Notes: generated by a model not told the origin, from the letters alone. DNA of 64,000 nt from Citrobacter tructae (GCF_004684345.1 NZ_CP038469.1:558001-622000), one strand, 5' to 3'; counted from the first letter of the stretch, positions 45,128 through 54,155 are shown. Made by a program: numbers and translations.

Positions 45128-45163
45128 CGCAGCCTGAGTCCGCGATACAAGACTCAGGCTGCG
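45128..45163. terminator. Shared bidirectional terminator
   Basis: CGCAGCCTGAGTC / GACTCAGGCTGCG, a 13-bp perfect stem between the convergent membrane protein and fdhF-like genes. Confidence 0.85.
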
Positions 45164-45174
45164 GTGGTTGTTGC

Positions 45175-47322
45175 TTACGCAATGGCCTCACATAAACGTG
45201 ATTTCATCTCGCTGTACGATTGTGCAGCATACTTCTCCGCCCAGCCTTGATCGGTAATGTGTTCGATATTCACCGCGCAATACTTTGTTTCCGGTGTTTT
45301 CGATATCGGATCGAGGTTATCCTGGGTGAGCTCGTTACATGCGCCAATCCACCACTGATAGGTCATATATACCGTTCCGCTATTGATACGCTCGGAGACA
45401 TCGGCACGGCTGATCACTTTCCCGCGACGCGAACTCACCCATACCAGATCGCGATGACGGATCCCCAGTTTGGCTGCATCCTGAGTATTGATCTGCACAT
45501 AGCCCGGTTCATCTGCCAGCGCCTGCAGCGCCGCACAGTTGCCGGTCATGGAACGACAGGAGTAATGCCCCACTTCGCGCACGGTACAGAGCACCATCGG
45601 ATATTCTTCATCAGGTATTTCCGCAGGCGCACGCCATTGCGCGGCAAACAGTTTGCCTTTGCCGTTGGCAGTATCAAACTGGCTGTGGGCATAAAGATAC
45701 GGTGTGCCTGGGTGATCGAGATCCGGACAAGGCCACTGAATATGGCCCATATCGCCCATTTTTTCGTAGGTTACGCCGTAGAACAGCGGGCACAACTCGC
45801 GCATTTCATCCCAGATTTGCTGGTTGTTTTGATACTGCATCGGATAGCCCATTTCGGTTGCCAGCAGGCTGATAATCTCCCAGTCGCGTTTCACATCCCC
45901 GGTGGGGTCGATCGCTTTCTCAAAACGCTGGAAACCGCGATCGGCGCAGGTAAAGACACCGCCGTGTTCACCCCATGAGGTCGCTGGCAGGATAACGTCG
46001 GCCATTTCTGCGGTCTTGGTCATGAAGATATCCTGCACCACGATAAAATCGAGCGCGTTGAACCCCTCACGAACCAGACCCAAATCGGCTTCGGTCTGCA
46101 GCGGATCTTCTCCCATGATGTAGTAGGCTTTAACTTTGCCTTCTATGGCCAGATGGGGAACTTCTGTGATGCGCGTGCCGACCTTGTCATCCATCAGGTT
46201 GACATCAATCCCCCAGGCTTTGGCAAATTTCTCCCGAACCGCAGGGTCGGTGACGTCCTGATAACCCGGAAACTGATTGGGGAGAACGCCCATGTCGCAT
46301 GCGCCCTGCACATTATTCTGTCCGCGTACTGGACCTACGCCGACGTTAGGTCGCCCCAAATTCCCGGTCAGTAGGGCAAGGCTCGATAAACCACGCACGA
46401 CGTCGACAGCCTGTCCAAACTGCGTCACGCCCATTCCCCACATTACCGTGGCGGAAGGTGCGGCGGCAAAGGTGCGCATTGCCTGTCGCACCTGCTGAGC
46501 GGTAACCCCGGTAAGATGTTCAACGGCTTCTGGCGCATAGTCCTTTACGGTTTCCCAGTAGGTTTCCAGGCCTTCGACGTGTTTTTGCACATATTCACGA
46601 TCGTAGAGTTGCTCTTCAATTAGCACGTGGCCAAAGGCGTTGACCAGCGCCATATTACAGCCATTTTTTAATTGCAGATGCTGGTCAGCAATGCGCGCTG
46701 TTTCAATGCGGCGGGGATCGCAGACAATGATTTTAGCGCCATTTTGGCGAGCCTTGATGACCCGGCGGGCGACAATCGGATGAGAGTCCGCGCAGTTATA
46801 GCCAAAGATAAGCAGGCATTTGGAGTTTTCAATGTCGCTGATGGAGTTACTCATTGCGCCATTGCCTAAGGTTTCCTGCAAGCCAGCAACGGAAGGGCCG
46901 TGACATACGCGGGCACAGCAATCAACATTGTTGGTGTTGAGTACACCACGCGCAAATTTTTGCATCACGTAGTTGGTCTCATTCCCTGTTCCACGGGAAG
47001 AGCCTGTCGTCATGATGGCCCGAGGACCAAAGGTGTTTTTGATGTCGGATAAGCGTTTTGCGGTGTAACGAATGGCCTCATCCCAACTGACGGGTGTGAA
47101 TTTCCCCCCTTTTTCATAACGGATCAGCGGGCGAGTCAGACGGGGCGTCAGGAGCCTCGTGTCGTTAAGAAAATCCCAACCATAGTAGCCTTTCAGGCAT
47201 AACTGATTTTGGTTCGTTACACCCTCTGCGGCTTCGGCGCGGATGATTTTGTTATTTTCAACAACAAGCTTGAGCTTGCACCCAGCCCCACAGTACGGGC
47301 ATACACTGGTGATTTTTTTCAT
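45175..47322 (-). CDS. fdhF: Formate dehydrogenase H homologue with Cys at the Sec position
   Basis: 715 residues, the length of E. coli FdhF. Molybdopterin bis-MGD oxidoreductase: [4Fe-4S] motif CPYCGAGC at residues 8-15, CLKGYYGWDF supplying the fourth Cys, and ARVCHGPSVAGLQE, in which codon 140 is TGT (46903-46905) where E. coli has the selenocysteine codon TGA. The next-residue His is retained. Identity to FdhF is high throughout, but divergent enough to be a paralogue. It is alone, without hyc genes. Soluble, cytoplasmic; oxidises formate to CO2. Confidence 0.9.
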   Translation of the reverse strand: MKKITSVCPYCGAGCKLKLVVENNKIIRAEAAEGVTNQNQLCLKGYYGWDFLNDTRLLTPRLTRPLIRYEKGGKFTPVSWDEAIRYTAKRLSDIKNTFGPRAIMTTGSSRGTGNETNYVMQKFARGVLNTNNVDCCARVCHGPSVAGLQETLGNGAMSNSISDIENSKCLLIFGYNCADSHPIVARRVIKARQNGAKIIVCDPRRIETARIADQHLQLKNGCNMALVNAFGHVLIEEQLYDREYVQKHVEGLETYWETVKDYAPEAVEHLTGVTAQQVRQAMRTFAAAPSATVMWGMGVTQFGQAVDVVRGLSSLALLTGNLGRPNVGVGPVRGQNNVQGACDMGVLPNQFPGYQDVTDPAVREKFAKAWGIDVNLMDDKVGTRITEVPHLAIEGKVKAYYIMGEDPLQTEADLGLVREGFNALDFIVVQDIFMTKTAEMADVILPATSWGEHGGVFTCADRGFQRFEKAIDPTGDVKRDWEIISLLATEMGYPMQYQNNQQIWDEMRELCPLFYGVTYEKMGDMGHIQWPCPDLDHPGTPYLYAHSQFDTANGKGKLFAAQWRAPAEIPDEEYPMVLCTVREVGHYSCRSMTGNCAALQALADEPGYVQINTQDAAKLGIRHRDLVWVSSRRGKVISRADVSERINSGTVYMTYQWWIGACNELTQDNLDPISKTPETKYCAVNIEHITDQGWAEKYAAQSYSEMKSRLCEAIA

Positions 47323-47419
47323 CAATAACAGACCTGTTAAATGCTGAAATAGCGCGAATTGTAGACGCAGCCACGTGAACATGTCATGGGCTACGATGTG
47401 TCGTAGTGACGGGCGGTTA

Positions 47420-47436
47420 AAGCATAAAGTGTGCCA
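47420..47436 (-). promoter_or_regulatory. Sigma-54 type promoter of the fdhF homologue
   Basis: On the minus strand TGGCACACTTTATGCTT: GG and GC doublets separated by ten bases, the -24/-12 pattern, like E. coli fdhF TGGCAT-N5-ATGCA. It ends about 98 bases upstream of the start codon. A partial FhlA-like half site (CGTTTCGTC) lies further upstream near 47496. Confidence 0.7.
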
Positions 47437-47680
47437 GAAGTGAAAACGCAGTTACGGCAGGGTTTGGCGATAAAATTGATCGCATAGTGACTGACGAAAC
47501 GACATTAATGACGATAAACGTCAGAAAAAATCGCCTTTTGGGGAGGATTAATCCCATGAAACATCAGAAAAAGATGAAAATACAAAGTGATGGTGATCAC
47601 AAATTTTAATTTTTCAGGTCTATGCTATGCTTTTACACAGCGAGTAAATCGTTCACGTAAAAACATAAGTGAGGAAACAA

Positions 47681-47929
47681 ATGGGCATACTTTCATGGAT
47701 TATTTTCGGTCTTATCGCAGGGATTTTGGCAAAATGGATTATGCCAGGTAAAGATGGCGGCGGATTCTTTATGACCATTATTTTAGGGGTTATCGGTGCT
47801 GTCGTTGGTGGCTGGATCAGTACATTGTTTGGCTTTGGTAAAGTTGATGGTTTCAACTTTGGCAGTTTTGTCGTGGCGATTATCGGTGCGATCGTTGTTC
47901 TGTTTATCTACAGAAAAGTCAAAAGCTAG
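47681..47929 (+). CDS. yeaQ: YeaQ, small three-span membrane protein
   Basis: 82 residues, transglycosylase-associated/GlsB family: three glycine-rich hydrophobic helices (GLIAGILAKW, IGAVVGGWIST, FGFGKVDGFNFGSFVVAI). Start MGILSWIIFG fits E. coli and has GTGAGGAAACAA upstream; the frame opens four codons earlier. A stationary-phase and stress-induced family, function unknown. Confidence 0.95.
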   Translation: MGILSWIIFGLIAGILAKWIMPGKDGGGFFMTIILGVIGAVVGGWISTLFGFGKVDGFNFGSFVVAIIGAIVVLFIYRKVKS

Positions 47930-47950
47930 ATAAAAACGTATGCTGAATAG

Positions 47951-47979
47951 AGGCCACTTTGCGTGGCCTTCATTTTTTT
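47951..47979. terminator. Terminator between yeaQ and yoaJ
   Basis: AGGCCAC / GTGGCCT hairpin followed by TTTTTTT on the plus strand. Confidence 0.8.
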
Positions 47980-47980
47980 G

Positions 47981-48055
47981 TTACCACCAACCCAATTCGG
48001 TTCCCAGCACCACAATGATGGCGACACCAATCATAATGAGCGTTGTTTTTTTCAT
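47981..48055 (-). CDS. yoaJ: YoaJ, 24-residue membrane microprotein
   Basis: Encodes a 24-residue hydrophobic peptide starting MKKTTLIMIGVAIIVVLGTE and ending LGWW, matching E. coli YoaJ apart from one or two residues. One membrane helix. Starts two bases after the yoaK stop codon, so the two are translated from one message. Envelope-stress-related expression is reported for E. coli; function unknown. Confidence 0.9.
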   Translation of the reverse strand: MKKTTLIMIGVAIIVVLGTELGWW

Positions 48056-48057
48056 TC

Positions 48058-48156
48058 TTATGCTCCCGGCGCGGCATAGCCGCCAATAAAGAACCAGGAT
48101 AAGAAAACAACAGCGGAAATGAAGATAATGACAGGAAAAATAATACCAATCCGCAT
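48058..48156 (-). CDS. yoaK: YoaK, 32-residue membrane microprotein
   Basis: 32 residues, MRIGIIFPVIIFISAVVFLS followed by WFFIGGYAAPGA, matching E. coli YoaK almost exactly. One membrane helix. First gene of the yoaK-yoaJ pair, 47 bases after the dgcP stop in the same direction, so possibly part of the dgcP transcript. Confidence 0.9.
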   Translation of the reverse strand: MRIGIIFPVIIFISAVVFLSWFFIGGYAAPGA

Positions 48157-48203
48157 GGTTTCACCAGCCAACGTTATTTAAAGATAAACCAGAATAACAG
48201 GGC

Positions 48204-49229
48204 TTAATGTGTGACAAAAGTGGTTTTGTCCTGACGCTTTTTATCCCGATACATCGCGCTGTCCGCATCATGAAGCGCACAGTGTAAATCCGTTTCTCGC
48301 GGATCGACTTCAATAACGCCCAGGCTGGCACCAGGATAAAACAGACAGATTGCGCCTAGCTGATAGTCCCCGCATATTTGCTGTTGCAACTGCTTTTTCA
48401 CGCTCTGCAGGCGCGCGTGCCGATCGGTTTCGCTCGGTTGCGACAGGCCAGCAACCAAAAATTCGTCGCCGCCCAGACGTCCGAGAATATCATTTTCACG
48501 ACATCCACGGCGTAAACGTTGACCCACCTGGATCAGGAACTGATCGCCAACTTTATGGCCAAAACGGTCATTGATCAGCTTGAAATCATCTAAATCGATA
48601 TAGGCGAGGATGATCTTTTGTTGCACATGTCGGGCAAGAGAGAAGAGTGTTTCCATATTTTCAAAAATTGCCCGACGATTCGGTAATCCGGTAAGTGCGT
48701 CAGTGTAGGAATGTGCAATCAACGCAGCATTCGCTTGACGTAATTGCGCAACCAGAGACTCTTTTTGAATAGACTGCGCGATCAGACCTGCAAACAGATG
48801 CAGGACCTGTTCTCCTCGCTGGCTCAACGCCTGCTGCTGTCGACTGGTAGCACAAAGTGTGCCGTAGAACGTACCATCAGGCAGATGAACCGGCGTGCTT
48901 AAAAAAGTGGTAATTTCCAGTGCGCGTGCGGCGGTGCAGTCTGGCCAGCGGGCGGGGACATTATCACTGTACAGGCAGTTTTCTTCGATTGCGCGTTTGC
49001 ACAATGTCTCATCCCACGGTACCGAGAGCCCTTCAGGGATCTGCATCTGCCGACTGTTACGGGCATACAGAATATGCTGCAGGCGGGCATCTAAATCGAC
49101 TTTGGTTAAATAAGTCGACTCCATGTCAGTTACCACCTCCAGCATCTCCAGAAGTTGCCGAACCAGACTTTCAACAGACTGATCGGTGGCTAATGATTGT
49201 GAGACTCTGGCGAGGATCATGTCTGGCAT
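48204..49229 (-). CDS. dgcP: Diguanylate cyclase DgcP (GAF-GGDEF)
   Basis: 341 residues from MPDMILARVSQSLA, the family length; frame open 20 codons upstream. Soluble: GAF domain about 20-160 (ITTFLSTPVHLPDGTFYGTLCATS), then GGDEF domain with YTDALTGLPNRRAIF and active motif RLGGDEF. Synthesises c-di-GMP; in relatives located at the cell pole. Equivalent to YeaP. Confidence 0.95.
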   Translation of the reverse strand: MPDMILARVSQSLATDQSVESLVRQLLEMLEVVTDMESTYLTKVDLDARLQHILYARNSRQMQIPEGLSVPWDETLCKRAIEENCLYSDNVPARWPDCTAARALEITTFLSTPVHLPDGTFYGTLCATSRQQQALSQRGEQVLHLFAGLIAQSIQKESLVAQLRQANAALIAHSYTDALTGLPNRRAIFENMETLFSLARHVQQKIILAYIDLDDFKLINDRFGHKVGDQFLIQVGQRLRRGCRENDILGRLGGDEFLVAGLSQPSETDRHARLQSVKKQLQQQICGDYQLGAICLFYPGASLGVIEVDPRETDLHCALHDADSAMYRDKKRQDKTTFVTH

Positions 49230-49415
49230 GAGATGTAAATACTCCTGAGTGGTAACAATAGCGGTGATGTCAGCATGATAAAACATCACTGTGAAAGATG
49301 AAACACGCCGTGTTGCTCAAAATGTAAACGTGAAATAAAAACACATTAGTAAAACATGGAGATACGCGGGCAGTCGGGGTAATCTGCCGTAATAACATTA
49401 TTAGCAGGAGTGGTC

Positions 49416-49664
49416 ATGAAATCTGTGTTTATTGTGTTGTCAGGCATACTAATGCTGGCGGGATGTTCGACGCAACCTGATGCGCCAATGCCACCGAAAG
49501 TGGGGATGGCGAATCCGGCATCCGTCTATTGTCAGCAAAAGGGGGGATCGTTGATTGCGGTGCAAACGCCGCAAGGCGTACGTTCTGACTGCAAACTCCC
49601 TGGTGGGGAAGTGATTGACGAATGGACGCTGTGGCGCAGAGATCACCCGGCTAAAGGCCAGTGA
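49416..49664 (+). CDS. yoaF: YoaF, DUF333 lipoprotein
   Basis: 82 residues, start MKSVFIVLSGILML preceded by AGGAGTGG. Lipobox LMLAGC gives Cys20 as the lipidated residue. The mature domain has two cysteines within the DUF333/hemolysin-related motif NPASVYCQQKGG and SDCKLPGGEVIDEWTLWRR. Outer-membrane lipoprotein likely; function unknown. It is convergent with yeaO. Confidence 0.95.
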   Translation: MKSVFIVLSGILMLAGCSTQPDAPMPPKVGMANPASVYCQQKGGSLIAVQTPQGVRSDCKLPGGEVIDEWTLWRRDHPAKGQ

Positions 49665-49671
49665 TTACCTG

Positions 49672-50019
49672 TCACCATTGACGTAACCACTCAGCCAGCA
49701 CGAGGGCGTGGTTTTGCTGCGTATTTTTTGCTGCATACAGCAGCGTAACGGTCTGCTGACGTGCGATGTCAGCAAGCCGTTTCCCTTCCTGCTGCTGCTG
49801 CGAGAGTTCTGCGCGGTATTGCTCTGAGAAATTTTTGAAATCAATGAGTTCAGCGTGGAATGCTTTACGTAGTTCGGATGAGGGCGTGAGGGCTTTGTTC
49901 CACTCATCGACATTCAGATCGGTTTTTTTTACCCCGCGAGGCCACAGTCTGTCGACCAGAACGCGATAACCATCACTTTGTTCCGCCGGGTCATACACGC
50001 GTTTACACTGAATATTCAT
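49672..50019 (-). CDS. yeaO: YeaO, DUF488 family protein
   Basis: 115 residues: MNIQCKRVYDPAEQSDGYRV then LVDRLWPRGVKKTD, the DUF488 signature, and LLYAAKNTQQNHALVLAEWL near the end. Cytoplasmic, unknown function. Start matches E. coli exactly. Confidence 0.96.
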   Translation of the reverse strand: MNIQCKRVYDPAEQSDGYRVLVDRLWPRGVKKTDLNVDEWNKALTPSSELRKAFHAELIDFKNFSEQYRAELSQQQQEGKRLADIARQQTVTLLYAAKNTQQNHALVLAEWLRQW

Positions 50020-50217
50020 GTCTCAATCCGCTCCATTAGGTCACCGAACGGAGACTCGTCAACGTCTTCATTGCGGCTAAATAAGTTTGCAAAACGTGGC
50101 CATTGTAGCATTTTACCTGTACTGACTCCCAATTTAAGGGATTGTGAAAACAACAAAATATCGGTAGGGTGAGGCTCCTTATGTTGTCCCTTATTGTCTG
50201 GACACAAGGATACTCTC

Positions 50218-50925
50218 ATGGATATTTCCCCTGTAAAAAATACGCTTCGCATTGCGCTGGTCGGCGATTATAACCCCGACATTGTCGCGCACCAGGCGAT
50301 TCCTCTTGCCATCGATGACGCTGCTGCCGTGCTGGAATTAATGGCGGATTATGACTGGCTAACCACACCAGATATTAGCAGCGGTGAGGACCTGGTTGGC
50401 TATGATGCTGTCTGGGTGGTGCCCGGCAGTCCGTATCAACATACTGAAGGTGCGCTGACGGCGATTCGTTATGCCCGTGAAAATAGTATTCCCTTCCTCG
50501 GCACCTGCGGTGGTTTTCAGCATGCCATCCTCGAATATGCCCGCAACGTGATGGGCTGGCACGATGCCGCACACGCAGAAACGGATACAGAAGGCCGCAT
50601 GGTGATTGCGTCGTTGAGCTGCTCGCTGGTAGAAAAAACGGACGATATCGAACTGCGGGCGAATACGCTGATCGCCAAAGCTTACGGGCAGGAGGTGATA
50701 TCTGAAGGCTATCACTGCAACTACGGCGTGTCGGCAGCCTTTGCCACCGAACTTGAACGCGGTGATTTACGCGTGACGGGCTGGGATGAAGCGGGGGATA
50801 TTCGCGCCATTGAACTGGTGACGCATCCTTTTTATGTTGCCACGCTTTTTCAGCATGAGCGCGCGGCACTGGCGGGAAAACCCGCTCCGCTTGTTCAGGC
50901 GATGTTGCGCGCGGCGCGCGGATAA
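50218..50925 (+). CDS. CTP-synthase-like glutamine amidotransferase domain protein
   Basis: 235 residues, start MDISPVKNTLRIALVGDYN with AAGGA seven bases upstream. Class-I GATase fold alone: VVPGSPYQHTEGALTAIRYAREN, nucleophile elbow FLGTCGGFQHAILEYARNVMG with the active Cys, and a C-terminal His in LVTHPFYVATLFQHE with Pro where the catalytic Glu might sit. It lacks the CTP synthase synthetase domain. Absent from this place in E. coli K-12 as I recall. Divergent from yeaO. Confidence 0.85.
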   Translation: MDISPVKNTLRIALVGDYNPDIVAHQAIPLAIDDAAAVLELMADYDWLTTPDISSGEDLVGYDAVWVVPGSPYQHTEGALTAIRYARENSIPFLGTCGGFQHAILEYARNVMGWHDAAHAETDTEGRMVIASLSCSLVEKTDDIELRANTLIAKAYGQEVISEGYHCNYGVSAAFATELERGDLRVTGWDEAGDIRAIELVTHPFYVATLFQHERAALAGKPAPLVQAMLRAARG

Positions 50926-50929
50926 AAAA

Positions 50930-50956
50930 CGGGCAGGTTTATACTATGCCTGCCCG
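50930..50956. terminator. Bidirectional terminator
   Basis: CGGGCAGG / CCTGCCCG stem between the convergent GATase-like gene and nimT. Confidence 0.8.
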
Positions 50957-50961
50957 CTAGC

Positions 50962-52149
50962 TTATGGCGTGGTTATCTCACGGTTACGTCCGGCATAAAG
51001 GCCGAATACGGCCATCAGCGTGGCTAACAGGGCGACGGCAGTCAACGGTATCTGCCAGCTTCCGTTGAGGTCATGAATCTTGCCCATTAACGGAGGTCCA
51101 CACGCCGCCAGTAAATATCCTACCGACTGCGCCATACCTGACAGCGCGGCAGCCTGGTGTGCAGAGTTGGCGCGAAGCCCGATGAACGTCAGTCCAAGGA
51201 TCATCGTCGCACCTGAGCCAAAGCCAAACAAAATCGTCCACAGCACGGCCTGGTTGGGCAACAGCCAGAAGCCTGCGGCTGCAATTGCACACATCATCGA
51301 GACCAGTGCAGCGATGGCGCGCTGATCCTTAAATTTAAACAAGATTAAGGGGATCAATAAGCCAGGTATGGCAGTAGCGAGTTGCAGTAAACCGTGCAGC
51401 GATCCGGCCTGCGCCTCGCTGTAGCCATGACTAATTAAAATGGCGGGCAGCCAGCCGATAATCACGTAATAAACGAGTGAGTTGATCCCCAAAAACAGCG
51501 TCACCTGCCAGGCGAGGCTGGAGCGCCAAATTGCGCGGGAATGCAGAGCGCGCGAGTTACTTATCGTGGCATGGGCCGTATGGCGGTACTGCGGTAGCCA
51601 GATAAACAGCGCCAGCAGTGGAAAAACTATCAACATCATCAACGCACCGCGCCAGCCAAATCCGTTTAGCGCCAGTGGTACCACGATCGCTGAACCAATG
51701 GCGGCCGCTGCCCCCATCGTCAGCGAGTACGCCCCGGTGAGTTTTGCCACATGCTGCGAAAAATCGCGCTTAATCAACCCTGGGAGCAGCACGTTGCCTA
51801 ATGCTATCCCACAGCCAATGACGGTAGTTCCAGCAAACAGGAACAGCGGTGAGGGTAACGATCGTATGGCGATACCGGCGCAAATCAGCAGCATGGCAGC
51901 AAACAGGCTGCGTTCAATACCCCATCGGCGGGCAACGCCTGCCGCGAGGGGGGAAACTAACGCGAAGGCCAGCAACGGCAGGGTGGTCAGAAGTCCTGTC
52001 TGGGCGGTTGTCAGTGCGTAATCCGCGCGAATCGCATCCAGTAGTGGTGCTGCACCCGTAAAAGTGACGCGTAGTGTAGTGGCGATCATAAGGATACCCG
52101 CAATCAGCAAAGCACCTTGTTTGCCGCGGGGGGAAGGGGAATATGTCAT
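50962..52149 (-). CDS. nimT: 2-nitroimidazole exporter NimT (MFS)
   Basis: 395 residues, twelve membrane spans, CynX/NimT family of the major facilitator superfamily. Equivalent to E. coli YeaN, which confers 2-nitroimidazole resistance when its regulator NimR is inactive. N-terminal LRVTFTGAAPLLDAIRADYAL and the loop VARRWGIERSL are typical. Divergent from nimR with a 99-base shared regulatory gap. Confidence 0.93.
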   Translation of the reverse strand: MTYSPSPRGKQGALLIAGILMIATTLRVTFTGAAPLLDAIRADYALTTAQTGLLTTLPLLAFALVSPLAAGVARRWGIERSLFAAMLLICAGIAIRSLPSPLFLFAGTTVIGCGIALGNVLLPGLIKRDFSQHVAKLTGAYSLTMGAAAAIGSAIVVPLALNGFGWRGALMMLIVFPLLALFIWLPQYRHTAHATISNSRALHSRAIWRSSLAWQVTLFLGINSLVYYVIIGWLPAILISHGYSEAQAGSLHGLLQLATAIPGLLIPLILFKFKDQRAIAALVSMMCAIAAAGFWLLPNQAVLWTILFGFGSGATMILGLTFIGLRANSAHQAAALSGMAQSVGYLLAACGPPLMGKIHDLNGSWQIPLTAVALLATLMAVFGLYAGRNREITTP

Positions 52150-52248
52150 CTTTTTCTCTTATCGTCAGGCGAGGCGATACCTTACCGTTTTTACACTATG
52201 GATGAATCAAGCTAAAATGACAGATTATCGCTAAAATCGGACAACGTT

Positions 52249-53058
52249 ATGCTGGGACTGAGGCTGGATGGGTATGAGCCGGATCGTTATCACGATGCTG
52301 CTGTGGCTTTTTGCATTCAGGCCCGGGAAGATGAACTCTTCAGCCCGCTGCATCAGCACCGTAAAGGGCAGCTGATTCTTGCGCTGCATGGCGCTATTAC
52401 CTGTGAAGTTGAGCACGCCATGTGGATGGTGCCGCCGGAGTACGCAGTTTGGATCCCCGGTGAAATTCCCCACAGTAATCACGTCACCGTTGGCGCTGAG
52501 CTGTGTTTTTTGTTTATTGAACCGCAGGCGGTGGTGATGCCCGAGCGTTGCTGCACGCTGAAAATATCGCCACTATGCCGGGAGCTTATTCTTTCACTGG
52601 CGACAAGAACGGATGCCCAACGGCTGGAGCCACCGACACAGCGGCTGACGCAGGTGTTGTTTGATGAGCTCCCGCAACAGCCGCAGGAGCAGATGCAGTT
52701 GCCGGTTTCCGATCATCCCAAAATTCGCAAGATGGTCGCAACGATGGCGCAGGAGCCCGCGCAATGGCAGACCTTAGGTCAGTGGGCCAGCGTGTTTGCG
52801 ATGAGTGAACGTAATCTTGCCCGGCTGGTGGTGAAAGAGACCGGGCTGAGTTTTCGCCGCTGGCGTCATCAGCTGCAGCTGATTCTGGCGCTACAGGCGC
52901 TGGTGGATGGCCGCAATGTACAACAGGTGGCCCATATGCTGGGTTACGATTCGACGACCGCATTTATCACCATGTTCAAAAAAGGCCTGGGGCAGACGCC
53001 AGGCCGTTATCTGGCTACTGCTTCCCAACAATCAGCGAGACCAGACCCGCAGCAATGA
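52249..53058 (+). CDS. nimR: AraC-family repressor NimR
   Basis: 269 residues. N-terminal cupin-type domain (SPLHQHRKGQLILALHGAITC, WIPGEIPHSNHVTV) and C-terminal AraC DNA-binding domain with two helix-turn-helix units: WASVFAMSERNLARLVVKETG and VAHMLGYDSTTAFITMFKKGLGQTPGRYL. Represses nimT in E. coli. Its last 44 bases overlap the 3' end of yeaL on the other strand. Confidence 0.93.
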   Translation: MLGLRLDGYEPDRYHDAAVAFCIQAREDELFSPLHQHRKGQLILALHGAITCEVEHAMWMVPPEYAVWIPGEIPHSNHVTVGAELCFLFIEPQAVVMPERCCTLKISPLCRELILSLATRTDAQRLEPPTQRLTQVLFDELPQQPQEQMQLPVSDHPKIRKMVATMAQEPAQWQTLGQWASVFAMSERNLARLVVKETGLSFRRWRHQLQLILALQALVDGRNVQQVAHMLGYDSTTAFITMFKKGLGQTPGRYLATASQQSARPDPQQ

Positions 53059-53461
53059 GCGGCCCCACAGGAACACCGCGAAACAGCGCGACACCCAACA
53101 CCGTACCGACCAGCAAACCAGCGACCAACTGCGGCTGACTGCCCATCAGCGTGACACCGCGTCCGCCCAGCCAGGAGACGACAACACCGACAGCAATGGC
53201 GACCAGCGACTTCCAGTTCACGAAGGAGTGAATGAGCGTGGAGGGCGGTAGGGTTCCGCTGGCGATTGGTGCCATCACACCAATGGTCAGGATAATAATC
53301 CCGACGGTCAGACCCTGTTTTTCAATCCACGGGAAAAAAGTATTCAGTGGGGTGACACGGACAATGATCAGCACCAGAATTGAAACAGCGACAGTGGTGT
53401 TGTGGCTGACAAAGCCCAGAGCTGCCAGTCCGAGCAGGATCAGCAGAGTGACATCAAACAT
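53015..53461 (-). CDS. yeaL: YeaL, DUF441 membrane protein
   Basis: 148 residues, four membrane spans, nearly identical to E. coli YeaL (ends LVSLIVGKQ). Inner membrane, function unknown. Overlaps nimR tail to tail. Confidence 0.95.
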   Translation of the reverse strand: MFDVTLLILLGLAALGFVSHNTTVAVSILVLIIVRVTPLNTFFPWIEKQGLTVGIIILTIGVMAPIASGTLPPSTLIHSFVNWKSLVAIAVGVVVSWLGGRGVTLMGSQPQLVAGLLVGTVLGVALFRGVPVGPLIAAGLVSLIVGKQ

Positions 53462-53607
53462 CGTAGTTTCCTTGCCAAAAAAAGATAAGCCTGCTTACTG
53501 TACGCGTAAACGCGTGGTGGAACAGGCTTTTTTTAATGATAAAGACGTTTTTTGGGCGAACGCATAATGCTGCGTTTCTGTGCTGGTAAGGGGCGGTTAT
53601 GGCTGTG

Positions 53608-54111
53608 TTACTGCGCGCGGCGAAACGCGACTAACTCAGGTTGCGCAATGCGTAGATAATCCTGGGTATCCATAATGACCGACTTTTCCAGCATCCCAGC
53701 GTTAAAAGCGATCTCATCGAAGCGATCAAACAACAGCGGGTCGGCGACCAGCTTGAGTTGAGGATGGAAACTGAAAGGAGGAATGGCGCCAAAGACGCAT
53801 CCTGTCAGTTCATCCACTTCCGCCGGGCTGGCGAGCGATGCCCTTAAACCGCCAAGATGACTGGCAAGCTGGCTCAGGTCGGCCTGCTGATCGGCAGACA
53901 GAATGGCAAGCACATGTTGATTGACGCCATTGCCTTTCACTTTACATACCAGGGCTTTTGCTCCCTGACCTAGTGCCGTGCCACGGATCTCTGATACTGC
54001 TTCGCATTTGCCGACGGCTTCATGGCTGACCACGCGGTATGTTGCGCCGTGTTCCGACAACAACGAGATCAAACGTTGATGAGTTGTATTCCCTTTGTTT
54101 ACTTCAGTCAT
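53608..54111 (-). CDS. yeaK: Mischarged aminoacyl-tRNA deacylase YeaK
   Basis: 167 residues, YbaK/ProRS-INS superfamily editing domain: HEAVGKCEAVSEIRGTALGQGAKALVCKVKG with the catalytic Lys, and PPFSFHPQLKLVADPLLFDRFDEIAFNAG. In E. coli it hydrolyses Ser-tRNA and related mischarged tRNAs. Stands alone between yeaL and dgcJ. Confidence 0.95.
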   Translation of the reverse strand: MTEVNKGNTTHQRLISLLSEHGATYRVVSHEAVGKCEAVSEIRGTALGQGAKALVCKVKGNGVNQHVLAILSADQQADLSQLASHLGGLRASLASPAEVDELTGCVFGAIPPFSFHPQLKLVADPLLFDRFDEIAFNAGMLEKSVIMDTQDYLRIAQPELVAFRRAQ

Positions 54112-54155
54112 TTCTTACTCCTGGTACCACAATAGATATCCTGCACACAACAATA

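Noticed and set aside
46900..46908. Selenocysteine codon in the fdhF homologue
   Set aside because: The codon is TGT (Cys), not TGA, so no selenocysteine insertion is proposed.
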